Source of the DNA: Tubiluchus corallicola
Taxonomy: Eukaryota; Priapulida; Priapulimorpha; Priapulimorphida; Tubiluchidae
Assembly (NCBI GenBank): GCA_030141605.1
Contig: JAQGDQ010000556.1
Span: forward strand, 74,001-138,000
Direction of reading: 5' to 3'
DNA length: 64,000 nucleotides
Shown: positions 60,236 to 64,000 of the stretch, one piece after another
Layout of the letters: each line of letters begins with the position of its first letter
Numbering within the stretch: position 1 is the stretch's first letter
Translations under genes and position numbers: made by a program
The notes under the pieces: generated by a model
Told to the model about the DNA's origin: nothing
The model's database searches: none
What the model saw: only the letters and a program-made list of their open reading frames with translations

Positions 60236-62156
60236 GTTATACGACATGTTGCAAATCAATGAACATCAATAATCGAAACAATAATCCAACAATGGACTGT
60301 ACATAACTTGAACATAAGTGCAAAATAAAATTACAGAAAAAGAATCATTAATTGTAACCTGCATACATAATTGACTAATTTAGCCATAATTATACATTGA
60401 AGAAATTTACTATTACATTCTAGTTAACAGAGTCTCACTAAGCTACATGTTTTTTTACTAAAGTCTTCAAGTCAACGCTCTATGTCTTTATTTTCACAGT
60501 GAACATGAATTTGTGTAACTGCGACCTGATGTTTTACTTATTCGCCGCACGATGGCAGCACGCGCAAGTGTTTGCGCAAAGTCTCTGATATGCGCGACGA
60601 GTCACAACAGAATGAAATGCGTATAATAATGGTCTCAGTTGTCTGCAATGCCAGAAGCGATGACTTCTGTTGAATTGTGCGTGCAACACCTGTGACTTGT
60701 GCAGAGTGTCTGACTCCAATCGCAATTATTAGTTCTACCCAGTGTTAATAACCGGAAACATTTGTTAGTTATTCAGGTTTTAGAGGCACTGACTTCGAGG
60801 CATGTGAGTTTTGTGAAAGTCGAATTGGTTACGTAACGCTGAAGTTAACACTTTTGTTTGTGAGACATAAGAAATTTTGATACATTTGGTGGGTTCACGC
60901 TGCTGACTGTACAGAGTTTTTCAATTTTTTGCTGGTTGAAAAGCACATACCATAGATTTTTAAAGACAAGATCTTGTTTCTGTGAAGGTATCTGAAAAAA
61001 GTTACACTTGTTACTGTGTGTGTGTTGTTGCTACCAATACTGAATTAAAAAAATTGAGTTCACTTCAGAAGAATACTATATCTACCGGTTTTAGCATACA
61101 GAATATTTGTGCGTTTATAGGAATATCGGAATCAAGTGTCTGAAAGCTTCACGAATATTGATATCTACTCTTCGGTAAGTGTACATTTACCAATTCTGTT
61201 CTCGCGAATGAAATTGATTAATCCTGAGTAATAAGTCACTTCATTTACTGAAATTGAAAACATGCGTCTGCATTTAACACGCTTTAGCGATTGCTGTTAG
61301 TTATTTATCAGGGATTCTGTAGTTCGACCCATGGCTTGATTCATTTATTCATTTACAATACCAAAGTGCACGTGTAGAACATTTTTTTAGAACATTTTTT
61401 ATTTTCTCCAATTAGTTTAACATCAAAAGTTTTTTAAATATGAAGTAATTATAATCATGGAGCAGGGCAGGGAAGTACCATAGGGTCATCTAGTCTTCTG
61501 CCCTTTCTTATAAGTAGATTAGTCTATTAAAAATTAACGGTAATGCTGCAGATAGACATATAGACATAGAACATGACACAGGATGCAATTATTGTTAATT
61601 ACTTAAATAAGCTAATCAAAATAAAGCAATAAAAAAAGCAAAAATATAAAAACAAACATAACAACAATAGCATAAGTGAAAAAAAAGAATAATAATAAAT
61701 GAAGATGATGAATAAGTATCACAATAATTAGTTATGTAATTTATGTAGATTTCCCATATTGAAGATGTAGGCATACTCAACAATGTATTTTATAACAGTA
61801 CGAAAAGCACACGTCGCTAAAACATGAAAACGCAGTTTAGTACCAAAAGAAAATTCGTAAAGTTTTAACGCAAACTTAATTCTTACAGGCAAGAATAGTG
61901 GTGATGAGAAAATTAAACACGCAAAGGAAAACATGCATTTCAGGGATTTTTTTCATTAATTGTGTTGCGTTCACTTAATTAATTGACAAATTAATAGTTC
62001 TCCCTATGTTTTGTAGTAACATCCAGGACAAGTTACGAAAGAATTAAGAAGCCAAAATGATCATTTTTATATGGTTTCTTATAAAAAATTGTTCCAGAGA
62101 TGATTATGTAGTGAAACGACAGTTTTCTTATCTTTGTCTCAACGTGTCAACTTTTT
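60236..62156. other. intergenic, nothing recognised
   Basis: AT-rich unique-looking sequence. The short ORFs here lack any recognisable domain. A counterpart of this stretch appears to be missing after copy A. Confidence 0.5.
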
Positions 62157-62275
62157 AATATATATATATATATATCGAATAATATATATGTATCCAATAA
62201 TATATGTATCGAAAAACATATAAAATATATAATAAACACACACATATATATATATATATATATGTGTGTGAGTTT
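62157..62275. repeat. (TA)n and (CA/TG)(TA)n microsatellites
   Basis: TATATATATATA at 62157-62175 and CACACACATATATA...TATGTGTGTG at 62236-62270; the second is a near-perfect palindrome that could extrude as a cruciform. Confidence 0.95.
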
Positions 62276-62639
62276 ATTATTCCATGTTTTTCTATACGTG
62301 TTGTAGGTTTTCCTATACGTCTTATAACGTGAACAATGATGGTGTGAACAAAATGGTGTGAAACTACTTTACGTAGTCTTGCGTTTAATTGTGTAATAAT
62401 TAAGCGACCAGTTGCAGCAGCCAAAGCAAAACATTTGATTTTGAAATCTAGTACTAAGATTGTGCTTTGAGTTCTAATAATCATTTGCAAAAATAATGCA
62501 GTTTTTTGTGAAACTTTTATAAGATCTATGACTACTTTTTTCAATCTCTTCCTCAGTTTAATACTGATCATTTTCAACTCCTGATTGAACAATAATTCTG
62601 GCTTCACAGAATCTGCGGCTTCTCTAACCATCCCTAGAG

Positions 62640-63054
62640 GTTTCGTGTACCTCCTAACTAACTGCCCGAAGCGTTTCTATTGAATTCTCCACAATCATGT
62701 CGTCTGCTATAGATTAATTACATTTTTACGAAACAAGCAAATCCCGCGTGAGAGAGCATCAAATTATGTTATTGATATATTCAGCTAACTTTGTTATTCT
62801 CATTATGCAAATTTTCAATGGCGGGAAATTGTGAGCGTTACTCTACTAAATGCTTCCGTTTTTGCTTAATTTTTGTCGCGAACACAATGGCGCTAGATTA
62901 ATAGCACGTTGTTAGTATATATACGGAATTGAATTTGAGATTAGAGAAGAATTAACAATTTAGTCATTGCGGTATTGTTGTAACGTGCGAGAGGTTCATT
63001 TTCACTTGTAATCAATAAAGATTGGATTAGTGTCTTTATCAAAAACAGTTTTCA
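62640..63054. other. intergenic; possible promoter-like segment
   Basis: A TATA-like GTATATATACGG (near 62915) is followed about 100 bases later by AATCAATAAAGATTGG. This could be a solo LTR-like or short transcription unit but no target duplication was found. Confidence 0.25.
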
Positions 63055-63485
63055 TTGCCAATGTCGTTCAGCTTGAAGTAACAGTGAATTCAGGGTCGTA
63101 CAGTAACAATGACATCAAGGGCCTTCACTAATAGAGGTTTCATAGGCTTGCAGTAACAATGAAATTTAGAGGCCTGCACTAACTGTGACATCAGAGGCTT
63201 GTTGTAACAATGACATCAGAAGCTTGCAGACTTGCAGTAATACTGGCTTCAAAGCTTTCCAGTAACAATGACTCAAGAAGCCTGTAGTAACAATGAAGAG
63301 ACTTGCAGTAACAATCAGTAAATTTTGATTATAACTTTACGACAGGTTATTTAGTACAGTCTCATATAGTAATAGCCTAATTACTTGCATGTTAGGCTAG
63401 TGGACAACCCCCATTCTAAATAAATGTCATTAATCAAGGCATTTATAGGTCCTAGAAGAAATAGACGTCTTATACGAGTCATTAA
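63055..63485 (+). repeat. imperfect tandem repeat plus copy of the duplication spacer
   Basis: 63060-63325 contains irregular units related to AGGCTTGCAGTAACAATGA(C) of about 25-30 bp. Bases 63205-63480 match the 55926-56194 spacer. Confidence 0.88.
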
Positions 63486-63647
63486 GACCTATAATCATGC
63501 ATTGATTAATGAAATAGTTCATGTAGTACACTAAATATAGCGAAGTCGCATTTGTAAGGTTGATCTTCTTAAGGGGCAGTACGTTCTGCTAAGCTTACTT
63601 TGACAATGTAGTGTTTTGATTTGATGGTTTCAGAAATTATCATGAGG

Positions 63648-63794
63648 ATCTCTCTCTCTCTCTCTCTCTCTCGTTCGTTCTTTCTCTCTCTCCCTCTATC
63701 TGTAAGCTTAGTGTTTGTAATAAACATTATTTGATTTTTCCATACTGTACAGTTGTGTTTATAGTATCTCTCTCTCTCTCCCCTCGCTCTCTCC

Positions 63795-63844
<50 letters not shown>

Positions 63845-63926
63845 TTCTCTCTCTCTCTCTCTCCCTCTCTTTCTCGTTCTCTTTCTTTTCCCTTCTCTCT
63901 CTCTCTCTCTCTCTCTCCCTCTTCTC

Positions 63927-64000
<74 letters not shown>
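63648..64000. repeat. (CT)n-rich microsatellite region running off the window
   Basis: Alternating CT runs with CCCT, TTCT and GTTCGTTC interruptions, split by about 70 bp of ordinary sequence (63703-63766). Continues to the last base. Confidence 0.97.

Overview
This is animal nuclear DNA: AT-rich, with split genes that follow GT-AG rules, long introns, tRNA-derived SINE-like sequences, several DNA-transposon families and a very high load of minisatellites. The gene set (a DUF1647 protein, an SR-rich PNISR orthologue, a GT11 alpha-1,2-fucosyltransferase and secreted Cys/Thr-rich proteins) fits an invertebrate, plausibly a lophotrochozoan such as a mollusc. The species is an inference and was not recognised.

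Layout. 1-4392 (+): 3' part of a three-exon DUF1647 gene; its first visible intron holds a 37-38 bp minisatellite. 5.5-7.9 kb: a 42 bp minisatellite that gives long accidental minus-strand ORFs. 9182-9973 (+): a highly acidic protein with a likely myristoylation signal and two related amphipathic motifs. 10-14.6 kb: mostly anonymous DNA. 14878-36129 (+): complete coding structure of PNISR, 10 coding exons, every junction in phase, 784 residues deduced (human protein about 805). Its 21 kb is mostly introns filled with minisatellites (11, 86, 54, 35, 36 and 88 bp units), MITEs of hAT, piggyBac and pogo/Tigger type, and a truncated LINE nested in a Tigger-like element. 39385-43238 (-): GT11 fucosyltransferase with an extraordinary Q/N/S/Y-rich stem of about 1000 residues. 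44.5-48.5 kb: three MITEs and a 49 bp minisatellite. 51.5-60.2 kb: a tandem segmental duplication carrying two paralogous secreted Cys-rich/poly-Thr proteins (52095-53999 and 56779-58416, +). The rest is intergenic, ending in CT microsatellite.

The genes do not form a pathway; they are neighbours on a chromosome. Two observations stand out. (1) The two tandem paralogues share almost identical N- and C-terminal parts but differ at about 30% of residues in a 22-cysteine module in which every Cys is kept, a pattern typical of diversifying secreted effectors. (2) PNISR intron 3 contains an 11 bp minisatellite with about 28 perfect sense-strand CAG|GTAAG 5' splice-site octamers, starting about 65 bp after the genuine donor. 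All counts are by eye; no searches were run.
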